Source: JAFKFH01 sp017307375
GTDB taxonomy: Bacteria > Pseudomonadota > Alphaproteobacteria > Ferrovibrionales > Ferrovibrionaceae
Assembly (NCBI GenBank): GCA_965229335.1
Contig: OZ245874.1
Coordinates: forward strand, 372,001 to 436,000
Reading direction: 5' to 3'
Length of the DNA stretch: 64,000 nt
Below are positions 8,918-19,008 of the stretch, one piece after another. The translations under genes were made by a program, and so were the position numbers. The notes beneath the pieces are model-generated. The model worked only from the letters and a program-made list of their open reading frames with translations. It ran no database searches and was not told the DNA's origin. Every line of letters starts with the position of its first letter. Positions within the stretch are counted from its first letter, which is position 1.

Positions 8918-8936
8918 TGTGTACGGCATGCGCACA
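8918..8936. promoter_or_regulatory. Candidate PcaR/PobR-type operator before the pca operon
   Basis: The core gtacggcatgcgcac (8921-8935) has near-palindromic outer arms (gtacg/cgcac, 4 of 5 matched). From memory it agrees at 10 of 15 positions with the IclR-family PcaR/PcaU operator consensus (GTTCGATnATCGnAC type). It lies 24 bp before the first pca start codon. A TTGACG element at 8871-8876 may be a -35 box, but no good -10 was found. An IclR-family regulator gene lies 35 kb away at 44479. The assignment is tentative. Confidence 0.35.
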
Positions 8937-8959
8937 GTTTGCCGGTACCGGGAGGAAAC

Positions 8960-9823
8960 ATGGCCGAGATCGTTTCGTTGCGCGAAGCGGTGGCGGGGCT
9001 GATCCATGACGGCGACCAGGTCGCGATGGAAGGCTTCACCCATCTGATTCCATCGGCGGCGGGGCACGAGGTGGCGCGCCAGGGGCGCCGCGACCTGACC
9101 CTGGTCCGCATGACGCCCGACCTGATCTACGATCAGCTGATCGGGATCGGCGCAGCCCGCAAGCTGATCTTCTCCTGGGGCGGCAATCCCGGCGTCGGCT
9201 CGCTGCATCGCCTGCGCGAGGCGGTCGAGACCGGCTGGCCGCATCCGCTGGAAATCGAGGAACACAGCCACGCCGACCTCGCGAACGCCTATGTCGCGGG
9301 GGCGGCCAACCTGCCGTTCGCGGTGATGCGCGGCTACATCGGCTCGGACCTGCCCAAGGTCAATCCGCTGCTCAAGACAATCACCTGCCCGTTCACCGGC
9401 GAGGTGCTGGCCGCGGTGCCCAGCCTGCGTCCCGACGTCACCGTCATCCACGCGCAGAAGGCCGACCGGCGCGGCAACGTGCTGATGTGGGGCATCGTCG
9501 GCGTGCAGAAGGAAGCGGCGCTGGCCGCCAAGCGCACGATCGTGACGGTCGAGGAGATCGTCGACACGCTCGAGGCGCCGCCGAATGCCTGCATCCTGCC
9601 GCATTGGGCGTTGTCCGCCGTGTGCGTCGAGCCGGGCGGCGCGTTCCCGTCCTACGCCCAGGGCTACTACGACCGTGACAACCGCTTCTACCCGGCCTGG
9701 GACAAGATCGCCCGCAACCGCGACACCTTCCTCGCCTGGATGAAGCGCCACGTCCTCGACACCGCGAACTTCGCCGAATTCCGCCGGGTGCTGGCCGAGA
9801 CCGCCGCGGCGAAGGAGGGCTGA
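8960..9823 (+). CDS. pcaI: 3-oxoadipate CoA-transferase subunit A (GctA/CatI-like)
   Basis: This 287-residue protein is the alpha subunit of a class I CoA-transferase. It should activate 3-oxoadipate with succinyl-CoA, the second last step of the beta-ketoadipate pathway. It resembles the glutaconate CoA-transferase/CatI branch (LIHDGDQVAMEGFTH, then FSWGGNPGVGSLHRL and QKADRRGNVLMWG) rather than the SCOT-like PcaI branch. The function is taken from the operon: subunit B and pcaF follow directly. The start is the ATG after a strong ggagga site. It opens the pca operon. Confidence 0.85.
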   Translation: MAEIVSLREAVAGLIHDGDQVAMEGFTHLIPSAAGHEVARQGRRDLTLVRMTPDLIYDQLIGIGAARKLIFSWGGNPGVGSLHRLREAVETGWPHPLEIEEHSHADLANAYVAGAANLPFAVMRGYIGSDLPKVNPLLKTITCPFTGEVLAAVPSLRPDVTVIHAQKADRRGNVLMWGIVGVQKEAALAAKRTIVTVEEIVDTLEAPPNACILPHWALSAVCVEPGGAFPSYAQGYYDRDNRFYPAWDKIARNRDTFLAWMKRHVLDTANFAEFRRVLAETAAAKEG

Positions 9824-9825
9824 TC

Positions 9826-10604
9826 ATGACCGAGTTCACCACCAACGAGATGATGACGGTGGCCGCCGCCCGGCGGCTGAAGAACGGCGCGGTCTGCTTC
9901 GTCGGCATCGGCTTGCCCTCGACCGCGGCCAACCTGGCCCGCCTGACCCATGCGCCCGACGTCGTGCTGATCTACGAATCCGGCCCGATCGGGGCCAAGC
10001 CCCAGGTCCTGCCGCTGTCGATCGGCGACGGTGACCTGGCGCTGAATGCCGACACGGTCGTCGCCACCCCGGAAATCTTCCGCTACTGGCTGCAGGGCGG
10101 GCGCATCAATGTCGGCTTCCTCGGCGCTGCCCAGATCGACCGCCACGCCAACCTGAATACGACGGTCATCGGCCCCTACGACCGGCCCAAGACCCGCCTG
10201 CCCGGTGCCGGCGGCGCGCCGGAGATCGCCGGTTCGGCCGGCGAGATCCTGATCATCCTGCGCCAGTCCAAGCGCGCCTTCGTCGACAGGCTCGATTTCA
10301 TCACGACCGTCGGTTTCCTCGACGGCGGCGACGCGCGCGAACGGGCCGGGCTCAAGACCAAGGGGCCAGTCGCGGTGATCACCGACCTCGGCATCCTCGA
10401 ACCCGATCCGGTCACCCGCGAACTGACCGTGACCCATATCCACCGGGGCGTGACGCGCGAACAACTGGTCGCGGCCACCGGTTGGCCGCTAAAGTTCGCC
10501 GACACCGTTGTCGAAACCGAACCGCCCACGGAAACCGAACTGACGGCGCTGCGCGACCTCAACGCCCGCACCGCCGCCGCCCATGGGCAGGACCAAGGGA
10601 GTGA

Positions 10605-10608
<4 letters not shown>
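9826..10608 (+). CDS. pcaJ: 3-oxoadipate CoA-transferase subunit B (GctB/CatJ-like)
   Basis: This 260-residue protein is the beta subunit that pairs with the gene just upstream (2 bp apart). In this enzyme class the beta subunit carries the catalytic Glu that forms the CoA thioester. Here the likely residue is in YESGPIGAKP at about residue 47, the ESG form seen in the glutaconate/CatJ branch instead of the SENG form of classical PcaJ. GGGRINVGF-like and GAAQIDRHANLN segments match the family. The stop overlaps the start of pcaF by 4 bp. Confidence 0.85.
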
Positions 10609-11813
<1,205 letters not shown>

Positions 11814-11826
11814 GGGAGAGAAACAA

Positions 11827-12531
11827 ATGGCTGATGTCGTCGGTTATCGCCGTGAAGTGCCGGGCAGCCAACCCCCGCATCTTCACGCCCCCTATGCCTC
11901 GACCGTCAAGCGTGCCCCGACCCGGCCGCTGGTCTACATCCCCCACACGCTGTCGGAAGTGACCGGCCCGGTGTTCGGCCATGACCGCGTGCGGCCGGAA
12001 GACGCCGACCTGACGAAACAAGGTGCCGGCCAGCCGATCGGCGAGCGGATGATTCTCGCCGGCCGGGTCCTCGACGGCGACGGCCGGCCGGTGCCGCATA
12101 CGCTGGTCGAGATCTGGCAGGCGAATTCGACCGGGCGCTATCATCACGAGCGCGACCAGCACGACGCGCCGCTCGATCCGAATTTCACCGGCACCGGGCG
12201 CTGCATCACCGACGCCGAGGGCAACTACCGCTTCGTCACCATCAAGCCGGGCGCCTATCCCTGGCGCAACCACCACAATGCCTGGCGGCCGGAGCATATC
12301 CACTTCTCGCTGTTCGGGCCGTCCTTCATGACCCGGCTGGTCACCCAGATGTATTTCCCGGGCGATCCGCTGTTCCCCTACGACCCCATCTTCAACGGCA
12401 TCCCGGACGAGGCGGCGCGCCAGCGCGTGATCTGCCAGTTCGACCTCGGCCTGACCGAACCGGAATGGGCGCTGGGCTATCGCTGGGACATCGTGCTGCG
12501 CGGCCGCGACGCCACGCCCATGGAGAAGTGA
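11827..12531 (+). CDS. pcaH: Protocatechuate 3,4-dioxygenase beta subunit
   Basis: PcaH is the iron-bearing subunit of the intradiol dioxygenase that opens protocatechuate to 3-carboxy-cis,cis-muconate. The 234-residue protein shows the family core: GRVLDGDGRPVPHTLVEIWQAN, then the Tyr ligand in GRYHH, the second Tyr in GAYPWRNHHNAWRP, and the two His ligands in RPEHIHFS. These match the Tyr2His2 Fe(III) site. A gagggagag ribosome site precedes the ATG. pcaG follows with a 2-bp gap. Confidence 0.95.
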   Translation: MADVVGYRREVPGSQPPHLHAPYASTVKRAPTRPLVYIPHTLSEVTGPVFGHDRVRPEDADLTKQGAGQPIGERMILAGRVLDGDGRPVPHTLVEIWQANSTGRYHHERDQHDAPLDPNFTGTGRCITDAEGNYRFVTIKPGAYPWRNHHNAWRPEHIHFSLFGPSFMTRLVTQMYFPGDPLFPYDPIFNGIPDEAARQRVICQFDLGLTEPEWALGYRWDIVLRGRDATPMEK

Positions 12532-12533
12532 GC

Positions 12534-13112
12534 ATGACCGACAAGCTGATCCCGACGGCCTCGGCGACCGTCGGTCCCTATTTCCATATCGGCCTGACCT
12601 GGCTGAACCATACCGAGATGGCGACGGCGGCGACGGCGGGCCGGCAGATCGTCATCACCGGCCGGGTCGTCGACGGCAACGGCGAGGCCATCCCCGATGC
12701 GATGATCGAATTGTGGCAGGCCAATGCCGCCGGCCGCTACGACCACCCCGAGGATGGCCGCGAGGACAAGCCGGTCGACCGCTCGTTCCATGGGTACGGC
12801 CGCAGCCGTACCGACAACGACGGCGGCTTCCGCTTCGTAACCGTCAAGCCCGGCCCGGTGCCGGGGCCGGGCAACACGCTGCAGGCACCGCATGTCGTCG
12901 TCGCGCTGTTCATGCGCGGCCTGCTCAAGCATCTCTACACCCGCATCTATTTCGCCGACGAGGCGGCGGCCAACGCGGCCGATCCGATCCTCGGCCTGAT
13001 CGACGACGAGGGGCGGCGGACGACGCTGCTGGCCCAGCCCGGTCCCGACGGGACCTATCGCTGGGACATCGTCATGCAGGGCGACAACGAGACGGTGTTC
13101 TTCGACGTCTGA
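12534..13112 (+). CDS. pcaG: Protocatechuate 3,4-dioxygenase alpha subunit
   Basis: PcaG is the structural partner of PcaH and shapes the active-site pocket. The 192-residue protein shares the intradiol fold (GRVVDGNGEAIPDAMIELWQAN, split at GEAIPD) but lacks the full set of metal ligands, as expected for the alpha subunit. An N-terminal TASATVGPYFHIGL segment is typical. The ATG at 12534 follows the pcaH stop by 2 bp. The C-terminus ends with a TVFFDV strand characteristic of PcaG. Confidence 0.93.
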   Translation: MTDKLIPTASATVGPYFHIGLTWLNHTEMATAATAGRQIVITGRVVDGNGEAIPDAMIELWQANAAGRYDHPEDGREDKPVDRSFHGYGRSRTDNDGGFRFVTVKPGPVPGPGNTLQAPHVVVALFMRGLLKHLYTRIYFADEAAANAADPILGLIDDEGRRTTLLAQPGPDGTYRWDIVMQGDNETVFFDV

Positions 13113-13125
13113 CGGGGAGAAGGGC

Positions 13126-13989
13126 ATGCTGCTCAGCCTGGCCAACATACTGTTCAACGGCGTCGCCTACGGGATGCTGTTGTTCCTGATCGCGGTCGGG
13201 CTGTCGGTGACGATGGGCCTGATGGGTTTCGCCAATCTGGCCCATGGCGCCTTCGCGATGCTCGGCGGCTATGTCACCGCGACGCTGATGGCGAAGGCCG
13301 GCTGGCCGTTCTTCGCCACCCTGCCCGCGGCCTTCGTGCTGGTCGCGCTGGCCAGCCTCGTGCTCGAGCGCGCGCTCTACCGCCGGCTCTACCGCGCCGG
13401 CGAACTCGACCAGGTCCTGCTGACCATCGGCGTCGTGTTCATGGCGGTCGCCGGCGCCACCTTCGTCTGGGGGCCGAGCCAGGCCCCGATCCGGGTGCCT
13501 GCCTATCTGACCGGCACCGTCGCGATCGGCCCGTTCGACTGGGGCGTCTACCGCCTGTTCCTGATCGCGATGGGGGCGCTGGTCACCCTGGCGCTGATCG
13601 TCGGCCTCGAACGCACGCGCTTCGGCGCGATGATCCGCGCCGCGGTCGACAATCCGCGCATGGCCACCGGCCTCGGCATCAATGTCGACCGCGTCTTCTC
13701 GATCACCTTCATGCTGGGCTCGGGCCTCGCCGGGCTGGGCGGCGCGCTCGGCGTCAACCTGATCGGCCTCGATCCGTCGTTCCCGATCAAGTACCTGGTC
13801 TACTTCCTGATCGTCGTCGCCGTCGGCGGCCTCGGCTCGATCAAGGGCTCGCTGATCGCGGCGATCGTGCTGGGCGTCTGCGACGTCGCCGGCAAGTACT
13901 ACCTGCCCGATACCGGGGCTTTCATCATCTATGTCATCATGGTCTCGCTGCTGCTGTGGCGGCCGCTCGGCCTGTTCGGGCGGCGGTGA
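13126..13989 (+). CDS. livH: Branched-chain amino acid-type ABC transporter permease (LivH-like)
   Basis: This 287-residue inner-membrane permease has about eight hydrophobic helices. It carries LivH features: MGLMGFANLAHGAFAML near the N-terminus and the cytoplasmic coupling loop around RAAVDNPRMATGLGINVDRVF. It would form the channel with the LivM-like protein encoded next. Its place between pcaG and pcaB suggests uptake of an aromatic acid such as protocatechuate rather than of amino acids. No binding protein is encoded in this operon. Confidence 0.9.
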   Translation: MLLSLANILFNGVAYGMLLFLIAVGLSVTMGLMGFANLAHGAFAMLGGYVTATLMAKAGWPFFATLPAAFVLVALASLVLERALYRRLYRAGELDQVLLTIGVVFMAVAGATFVWGPSQAPIRVPAYLTGTVAIGPFDWGVYRLFLIAMGALVTLALIVGLERTRFGAMIRAAVDNPRMATGLGINVDRVFSITFMLGSGLAGLGGALGVNLIGLDPSFPIKYLVYFLIVVAVGGLGSIKGSLIAAIVLGVCDVAGKYYLPDTGAFIIYVIMVSLLLWRPLGLFGRR

Positions 13990-13994
13990 CGGAA

Positions 13995-15017
13995 ATGACG
14001 ATGACCGCAACCACCGACCGCACCCTGCCGGACCCGGCCGACCGCCGCGCCGCCGCCCACGCCTTCATCGCCGGCCAGGCCCGCTGGCGCTGGCCCGAGG
14101 CGGTATTCTGGCTGGTCGCGGCCGCGTCGCTCGTGATCTTCCCGCACAGCCTGGTGCTGGCCGCGCAGGTCCTGATCGCCGGGCTGTTCGCGCTGTCGCT
14201 CGACCTGATCCTCGGCCTCGGCGGCATCGTCTCGCTGGGCCATGCGGCCTTCTTCGGCCTCGGCGCCTACACCGCCGGGCTGCTTGCCGCCCACGGCTGG
14301 AACGAGCCGCTGACCGGCCTCGTCGCCGCCGGGCTCGTCGCCGGGCTGGTCGGGTTCGCCACCTCGTTCATCGTCGTGCGGCTGAAGGGCATCGCGCTGC
14401 TGATGGTCACCATGGGCGTGGCGCTGCTGCTGCACGAGGTGGCCCAGAAGGCCCATGCGATCACCGGCGGCGACGACGGGCTGCAGGGCATCTCGATGGC
14501 GCCGATCCTCGGCCTGTTTTCCTTCGACCTCTACGGCCGCACCGCCTTCATCTATACCCTGGCCGTGGTCTTCGCCTGCTTCCTGGTCGCCCGGCGCCTC
14601 TACAATTCGCCGTTCGGCCTGGCCCTGAAGGGCATGCGCGAGAACGGGCGCCGGGTGCCGGCGATCGGCGGTTCGATCCGCCGCCATTCGGCCCTGATCT
14701 ACACGATCGCCGCGGTGATGGCCGGCATCGCCGGCGGCCTGCTGGCCCAGACCACCGAGTTCGTCTCGGTCGAGGTGCTGGGCTTCCAGCGCTCGGCCGA
14801 GGTGCTGATCATGCTGGTGCTGGGCGGGGCCGGGCTGCTCTATGGCGGCTTCGTCGGGGCCGCGGTGTTCCTGGTCGCCCGCCAGATCCTGTCCGGCATC
14901 GACCAGACCTACTGGTTCTTCTGGCTCGGGCTGATGCTGGTGCTGGTCGTGCTGTTCGCGCGCAACGGCCTGCTCGGCGGCGCCAAGGCGCTGCTGGCCC
15001 GGTGGCGGAGGGCGTGA
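13995..15017 (+). CDS. livM: Branched-chain amino acid-type ABC transporter permease (LivM-like)
   Basis: This 340-residue permease has a longer N-terminal cytoplasmic segment and about nine helices. LivM-type motifs include DLILGLGGIVSLGHAAFFGLGAY (seen as SLGHAAFFGLGAYTAG) and the coupling segment GMRENGRRVPAIGGSI. It pairs with the LivH-like protein 5 bp upstream. I chose the ATG at 13995. Another start upstream would overlap livH more deeply and adds no conserved residues. The stop lies 2 bp before livG. Confidence 0.9.
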   Translation: MTMTATTDRTLPDPADRRAAAHAFIAGQARWRWPEAVFWLVAAASLVIFPHSLVLAAQVLIAGLFALSLDLILGLGGIVSLGHAAFFGLGAYTAGLLAAHGWNEPLTGLVAAGLVAGLVGFATSFIVVRLKGIALLMVTMGVALLLHEVAQKAHAITGGDDGLQGISMAPILGLFSFDLYGRTAFIYTLAVVFACFLVARRLYNSPFGLALKGMRENGRRVPAIGGSIRRHSALIYTIAAVMAGIAGGLLAQTTEFVSVEVLGFQRSAEVLIMLVLGGAGLLYGGFVGAAVFLVARQILSGIDQTYWFFWLGLMLVLVVLFARNGLLGGAKALLARWRRA

Positions 15018-15019
15018 CG

Positions 15020-15772
15020 ATGACTTCGGCCCTCCAGACCGCCGGGCTGTGCCGCAATTTCGGTGCGCTGGCCGTTACCCAGAATGTCGACTTCGTGCTG
15101 CCGGTCGGCGCCCGCCAGGCGCTGATCGGCCCGAACGGTGCCGGCAAGACCACCTTCATCAACCTGCTGACCGGGCTGTTGCAGCCTTCGGCCGGCCGGA
15201 TCCGGTTGGGCGGCGAGGACATCACCGCGCTGGCGCCGGAAATGCGGGTCCGGCGCGGCCTGGTCCGCACCTTCCAGATCAACACGCTGTTCCCGGCGCT
15301 CACCCCGCTCGAGGCGGTGACGCTCGCCCGGCTCGAACAGCGCGGCGCCAGCCGCCGCTGGCTCGGCGCGCTGTCGGGCCAGCGCGCCGCGATCGACGAG
15401 GCCTACGACCTGCTCGAGCGCATCGGGCTCGGCGCCGACGCACTGCAGGAAACCCGCTCGCTGCCCTACGGCAAGCAGCGCCTGCTGGAAATCGCGCTGG
15501 CGCTGGCCTGCGAGCCCCGCGTGCTGCTGCTCGACGAGCCGGCGGCCGGCGTGCCGGCCCGCGAATCGGCCGAATTGTTCGAGGTCATCGCCCGCCTGCC
15601 GCGCGACCTCTCGATCCTGTTCATCGAGCACGACATGGAACTCGTCTTCCGTTTCGCCGAGCGCATCACCGTGCTGGTCGCCGGCGCCGTGCTGACCGAG
15701 GGCACGCCGGCCGAGATCGCCAGCGACCCCCAGGTCCGCCAGGTCTATCTGGGGAGTGCCGGTCATGGCTGA
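15020..15772 (+). CDS. livG: ABC transporter ATP-binding protein (LivG-like)
   Basis: This 250-residue ATPase powers the LivHM-type channel. The Walker A motif GPNGAGKTT is at about residues 37-45. The LivG-type RGLVRTFQ stretch follows, and Walker B is LLLDEPAAG. The switch His is in FIEHDMELVF. The signature loop reads LPYGKQR, a mild variant of the usual LSYGQQR. The gene follows livM with 2 bp between and overlaps livF by 8 bp. Confidence 0.92.
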   Translation: MTSALQTAGLCRNFGALAVTQNVDFVLPVGARQALIGPNGAGKTTFINLLTGLLQPSAGRIRLGGEDITALAPEMRVRRGLVRTFQINTLFPALTPLEAVTLARLEQRGASRRWLGALSGQRAAIDEAYDLLERIGLGADALQETRSLPYGKQRLLEIALALACEPRVLLLDEPAAGVPARESAELFEVIARLPRDLSILFIEHDMELVFRFAERITVLVAGAVLTEGTPAEIASDPQVRQVYLGSAGHG

Positions 15773-16487
15773 CGCGCTGCTGGACGTCTCCGGCCTCAAT
15801 GCCGGCTATGGCGAAGCCCTGGTGCTCGAAGACGTCGCCTTCTCGATGGCCGAGGGCGAGGCGCTGGCGCTGCTCGGGCGCAACGGCGTCGGCAAGTCGA
15901 CGCTGATCGCGACCCTGATGGGCCAGACCCAGCGGCGCTCGGGCACCATCCGGCTGCGCGGCCGCGGCATCGAGGCGCTGCCCGCCCATCGCCGGCCCGG
16001 CGCCGGGCTCGGCTGGGTGCCGCAGGAACGCGACATCTTCCCGTCGCTGACGGTGGAAGAGAACCTGACCGTCGCCGCCCGCCCCGGCCCCTGGGACCTC
16101 GCCCGCGTCTGGGCGCTGTTCCCCCGCCTGCAGGAGCGCCGCGCCAATCTCGGCAACCAGCTGTCGGGCGGCGAGCAGCAGATGCTGTCGATCGCCCGCG
16201 CGCTGATGCTCAATCCCGTGCTGATGCTGCTGGACGAACCGCTCGAGGGCCTGGCTCCGGTCATCGTCGAGGAACTGGCCGCCGCGATCCGCCGCATGGT
16301 CGAGGCCGAGGGCCTCGCGCTGATCCTGGTCGAGCAGCATGCGCATGTGGCGCTGGAGCTGACCTCCCGCGCGCTGGTGCTGGAGCGCGGGCGGGTGGTG
16401 CACCGCGCCGCCTCGGCCGAGCTGATCGCGGATCACGCCGCGCTCGACCGCTATATCGGCATGCGCCAGGGCCGGCAGGCGGCCTGA
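15765..16487 (+). CDS. livF: ABC transporter ATP-binding protein (LivF-like)
   Basis: This 240-residue ATPase is the second nucleotide-binding subunit of the liv-type transporter. Walker A is GRNGVGKST, the signature is QLSGGEQQML, Walker B is MLLDEPLEGLAP and the switch His is in LVEQHAHVAL. GWVPQERDIFPSLTVEENL is the typical LivF Q-loop region. A ggggag site fits the ATG at 15765, so the GTG three codons earlier is less likely. pcaB starts 2 bp after its stop. Confidence 0.92.
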   Translation: MADALLDVSGLNAGYGEALVLEDVAFSMAEGEALALLGRNGVGKSTLIATLMGQTQRRSGTIRLRGRGIEALPAHRRPGAGLGWVPQERDIFPSLTVEENLTVAARPGPWDLARVWALFPRLQERRANLGNQLSGGEQQMLSIARALMLNPVLMLLDEPLEGLAPVIVEELAAAIRRMVEAEGLALILVEQHAHVALELTSRALVLERGRVVHRAASAELIADHAALDRYIGMRQGRQAA

Positions 16488-16489
16488 CG

Positions 16490-17824
16490 ATGGATCGCCT
16501 GCTCGATCCGCTGTTCGGCGTCGGTGCCGTCGATGCCGCCTTCGCCGACCTGGCCCGGCTGCAGGGCATGCTGGATTTCGAGGCGGCGCTGGCCCGGGCC
16601 GAGGCGCGGCTGGGCCTCATTCCCGAACGGGCGGTCGCGATCATCCAGGCCGCCTGCGATGCCCGCCGCTTCGATCTCGACGCGCTCGGCCGCGAGGCGG
16701 CAGCGGCCGGCAACCCGGCGATTCCGATGGTCAAGGCGCTGACCGCGCGGGTCAAGGCGGCCGATCCCGAGGCCGCGCGCTACGTCCATTGGGGCGCGAC
16801 CAGCCAGGATGCGATGGATACCGGGCTGGTGCTCCAGCTGCGCGTCGCCATCGAATACCTGCAGGGCGACCTGGCCCGGCTGGCCGAGGCGCTGGCGCTG
16901 CTCGCGCGCGACCATCGCCGCACCGCCCTGGCCGGGCGCACCTGGCTGCAGCAGGCGCTGCCGACCACGCTGGGACGCAAGGCGGCCGGCTGGCTCGACG
17001 CCGTCACCCGCCAGCGCGCGCGGCTCGGGGAATTGCGGCCGCGGCTGATGGTCGTGCAGTTCGGCGGCGCCGCCGGCACGCTCGCCGCCCTGGGGGAACA
17101 CGGCATGGACGTCGCCGCCGCGCTGGCGGCCGAACTGCATCTTGCCGCGCCCGCCCTGCCCTGGCATGCCGAACGCGACCGGGTGGTCGAAATCGGCTGC
17201 TGGTGCGGCATGACCGTCGGCACGGTGGCCAAGATCGCCCGCGACATCGCGCTGATGATGCAGACCGAGATCGCCGAGACCTTCGAGCCGACCGGCCACG
17301 GCCGCGGCGGTTCGTCGACCATGCCGCACAAGCGCAACCCGGTCGGCGCCGCCGTCGTGCTGTCCGCCGCCCATCGCGCGCCCGGCCTGGTCGCCACGCT
17401 GGTCGGGGCGATGCCGCAGGAACACGAACGCGGCCTCGGCGGCTGGCATGCCGAATGGACGGCGCTGCCCGATCTGGTGCGGCTCACCGCCGGCGCGCTC
17501 AAGGTCACCGCCGACACCGTCGCCGGTCTCGAGGTGCGGCCCGAGCGGATGCGTGAGAACCTCGACGTCACCGACGGCCTGTTGATGGCCGAGGCGGTGA
17601 TGATGGCGCTGGCCGACCGCCTCGGGCGTCTCGCCGCCCACGAGCGGGTCGAGGCCGCCTGCAAGAAGGCCGTCTCGCAAGGCCGCTCGCTGCGCGACGT
17701 GCTGGCCGACGAGGCGGACATCGCCGGGGCGGTCGATCTCGACGCCTTGTTCGACCCGCTGGGTTATGTCGGCACGGTCGACCGCATGATCGACGCAGCC
17801 CTTGCCCGCCACCATCAGGATTGA
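16490..17824 (+). CDS. pcaB: 3-carboxy-cis,cis-muconate cycloisomerase
   Basis: PcaB lactonises 3-carboxy-cis,cis-muconate to 4-carboxymuconolactone. The 444-residue protein belongs to the fumarase/aspartase superfamily. It shows VHWGATSQDAMDTG at about residues 101-114 and the mobile-loop signature GRGGSSTMPHKRNP at about residues 270-283, where the catalytic Ser lies. A close relative would be adenylosuccinate lyase, but the operon and the GATSQDAMDT form favour PcaB. It begins 2 bp after livF. Confidence 0.93.
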   Translation: MDRLLDPLFGVGAVDAAFADLARLQGMLDFEAALARAEARLGLIPERAVAIIQAACDARRFDLDALGREAAAAGNPAIPMVKALTARVKAADPEAARYVHWGATSQDAMDTGLVLQLRVAIEYLQGDLARLAEALALLARDHRRTALAGRTWLQQALPTTLGRKAAGWLDAVTRQRARLGELRPRLMVVQFGGAAGTLAALGEHGMDVAAALAAELHLAAPALPWHAERDRVVEIGCWCGMTVGTVAKIARDIALMMQTEIAETFEPTGHGRGGSSTMPHKRNPVGAAVVLSAAHRAPGLVATLVGAMPQEHERGLGGWHAEWTALPDLVRLTAGALKVTADTVAGLEVRPERMRENLDVTDGLLMAEAVMMALADRLGRLAAHERVEAACKKAVSQGRSLRDVLADEADIAGAVDLDALFDPLGYVGTVDRMIDAALARHHQD

Positions 17825-17831
17825 GGAAGCG

Positions 17832-18626
17832 ATGACCCAGTTCGTCGACGTCGACGGCATCCGCCTGCATGTCCGGCTCGATGGTCCGGAAGCTGCGCCG
17901 CCGCTGGTGCTGGCCAATTCGCTCGGCACCGACCTGACGATGTGGGATCCGCAGGTTCAGGCGCTGGCGCGCACGCACCGCCTGATCCGCTTCGATACCC
18001 GCGGCCACGGCAAGTCGGCGGTACCGCCGGGGCCTTATGCGGTACCCGCCCTGGCCCGGGACGTGCTGGGGCTCGTCGGCCGGCTCGGCTATGACCGCGT
18101 CGATTTCTGCGGCCTGTCGCTCGGCGGCATGATCGGCCTCTATCTCGCCCGCACCGCGCCGGATCGCATCGGCCGCGTCGCGCTGTGCAATACGGCGGCG
18201 CTGATCGGCCCGGCGACGGTGTGGGATACCCGCATCAAGACGGTGAACGAGACTGGCATGGCGGCGATCGCCGCCGGCGTCATCGACCGCTGGTTCACCA
18301 AGGGCTTCCAGGAACGGGATCCGGCGGCCGTCGCCCGGGTGCGCGACGCCATGCTCGGCACCGATCCGGCCGGCTATACCGCGGCCTGCGCCGCGGTGCG
18401 CGACATGGATCAGCGCGCGGGCCTCGCCGAGGTGCGCTGCCCCGCGCTGGTGATCGTCGGCGAGCACGACCTCGCCACCACCCCGGCGCAGGGCGAGGAG
18501 CTGGCGGCCGGCATCGCCGGCGCCCGGCTCGTGCGCCTCGACGCCGCCCATATCTCCAACATCGAGCAGCCCGCCGCCTTCACCGCGGCGGTGACGGAAT
18601 TCTTCGGAGGGTCGACCCATGGATGA
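17832..18626 (+). CDS. pcaD: 3-oxoadipate enol-lactonase
   Basis: PcaD hydrolyses 3-oxoadipate enol-lactone to 3-oxoadipate. The 264-residue alpha/beta hydrolase has the oxyanion stretch LANSLGTDLTMWD. The nucleophile elbow FCGLSLGGMIG is near residue 97, an acid lies in GEHDLATTP, and the catalytic His is in LDAAHISNIEQP. These are the standard PcaD features. The gene follows pcaB by 7 bp and overlaps pcaC by 8 bp. Confidence 0.93.
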   Translation: MTQFVDVDGIRLHVRLDGPEAAPPLVLANSLGTDLTMWDPQVQALARTHRLIRFDTRGHGKSAVPPGPYAVPALARDVLGLVGRLGYDRVDFCGLSLGGMIGLYLARTAPDRIGRVALCNTAALIGPATVWDTRIKTVNETGMAAIAAGVIDRWFTKGFQERDPAAVARVRDAMLGTDPAGYTAACAAVRDMDQRAGLAEVRCPALVIVGEHDLATTPAQGEELAAGIAGARLVRLDAAHISNIEQPAAFTAAVTEFFGGSTHG

Positions 18627-19008
18627 TCGCGAACGCTACGAAGCCGGCATGACCGTGCGCCGCGCGGTGCTCGGCGACGCCCATGTCGACCGCACCCTGA
18701 CCCGGCGCAACGCGTTCAACGAAGAATTCCAGGACATGATCACGCGCTATGCCTGGGGCGAGATCTGGACCCGCCCCGGCCTGCCGCGGCACACCCGCAG
18801 CCTGATCACCCTGGCGCTGATGATCGCGCTGAACAAGCCCGAGGAATTCCAGATGCATGTGCGCGCCGCCTTCAACAACGGCGTCACCCGCGACGAGATC
18901 AAGGAAGTGCTGATGCAGACGGCGATCTATGCCGGCGTGCCGGCGGCCAACGCCGCCTTCCACCAGGCCGAACAGGTCTTCGCGGCGATGGACGCCGAGA
19001 AAAAGTGA
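18619..19008 (+). CDS. pcaC: 4-carboxymuconolactone decarboxylase
   Basis: PcaC removes CO2 from 4-carboxymuconolactone to give the enol-lactone used by PcaD. The 129-residue protein is the usual size of a single-domain PcaC. It has YAWGEIWTRPGLPRHTRSL, the TLALMIALNKPEEFQMH segment and the conserved GVTRDEIKEVLMQTAIYAG helix. It ends the operon. Its stop codon directly abuts the stop codon of the convergent tautomerase gene with no spacer. Confidence 0.95.
   Translation: MDDRERYEAGMTVRRAVLGDAHVDRTLTRRNAFNEEFQDMITRYAWGEIWTRPGLPRHTRSLITLALMIALNKPEEFQMHVRAAFNNGVTRDEIKEVLMQTAIYAGVPAANAAFHQAEQVFAAMDAEKK

Noticed and set aside
8811..8918. Longer start for the binding-protein/GGDEF gene
   Set aside because: The extra 36 residues precede the signal sequence and have no conserved pattern. 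The ATG at 8810 puts the signal peptide at the N-terminus.
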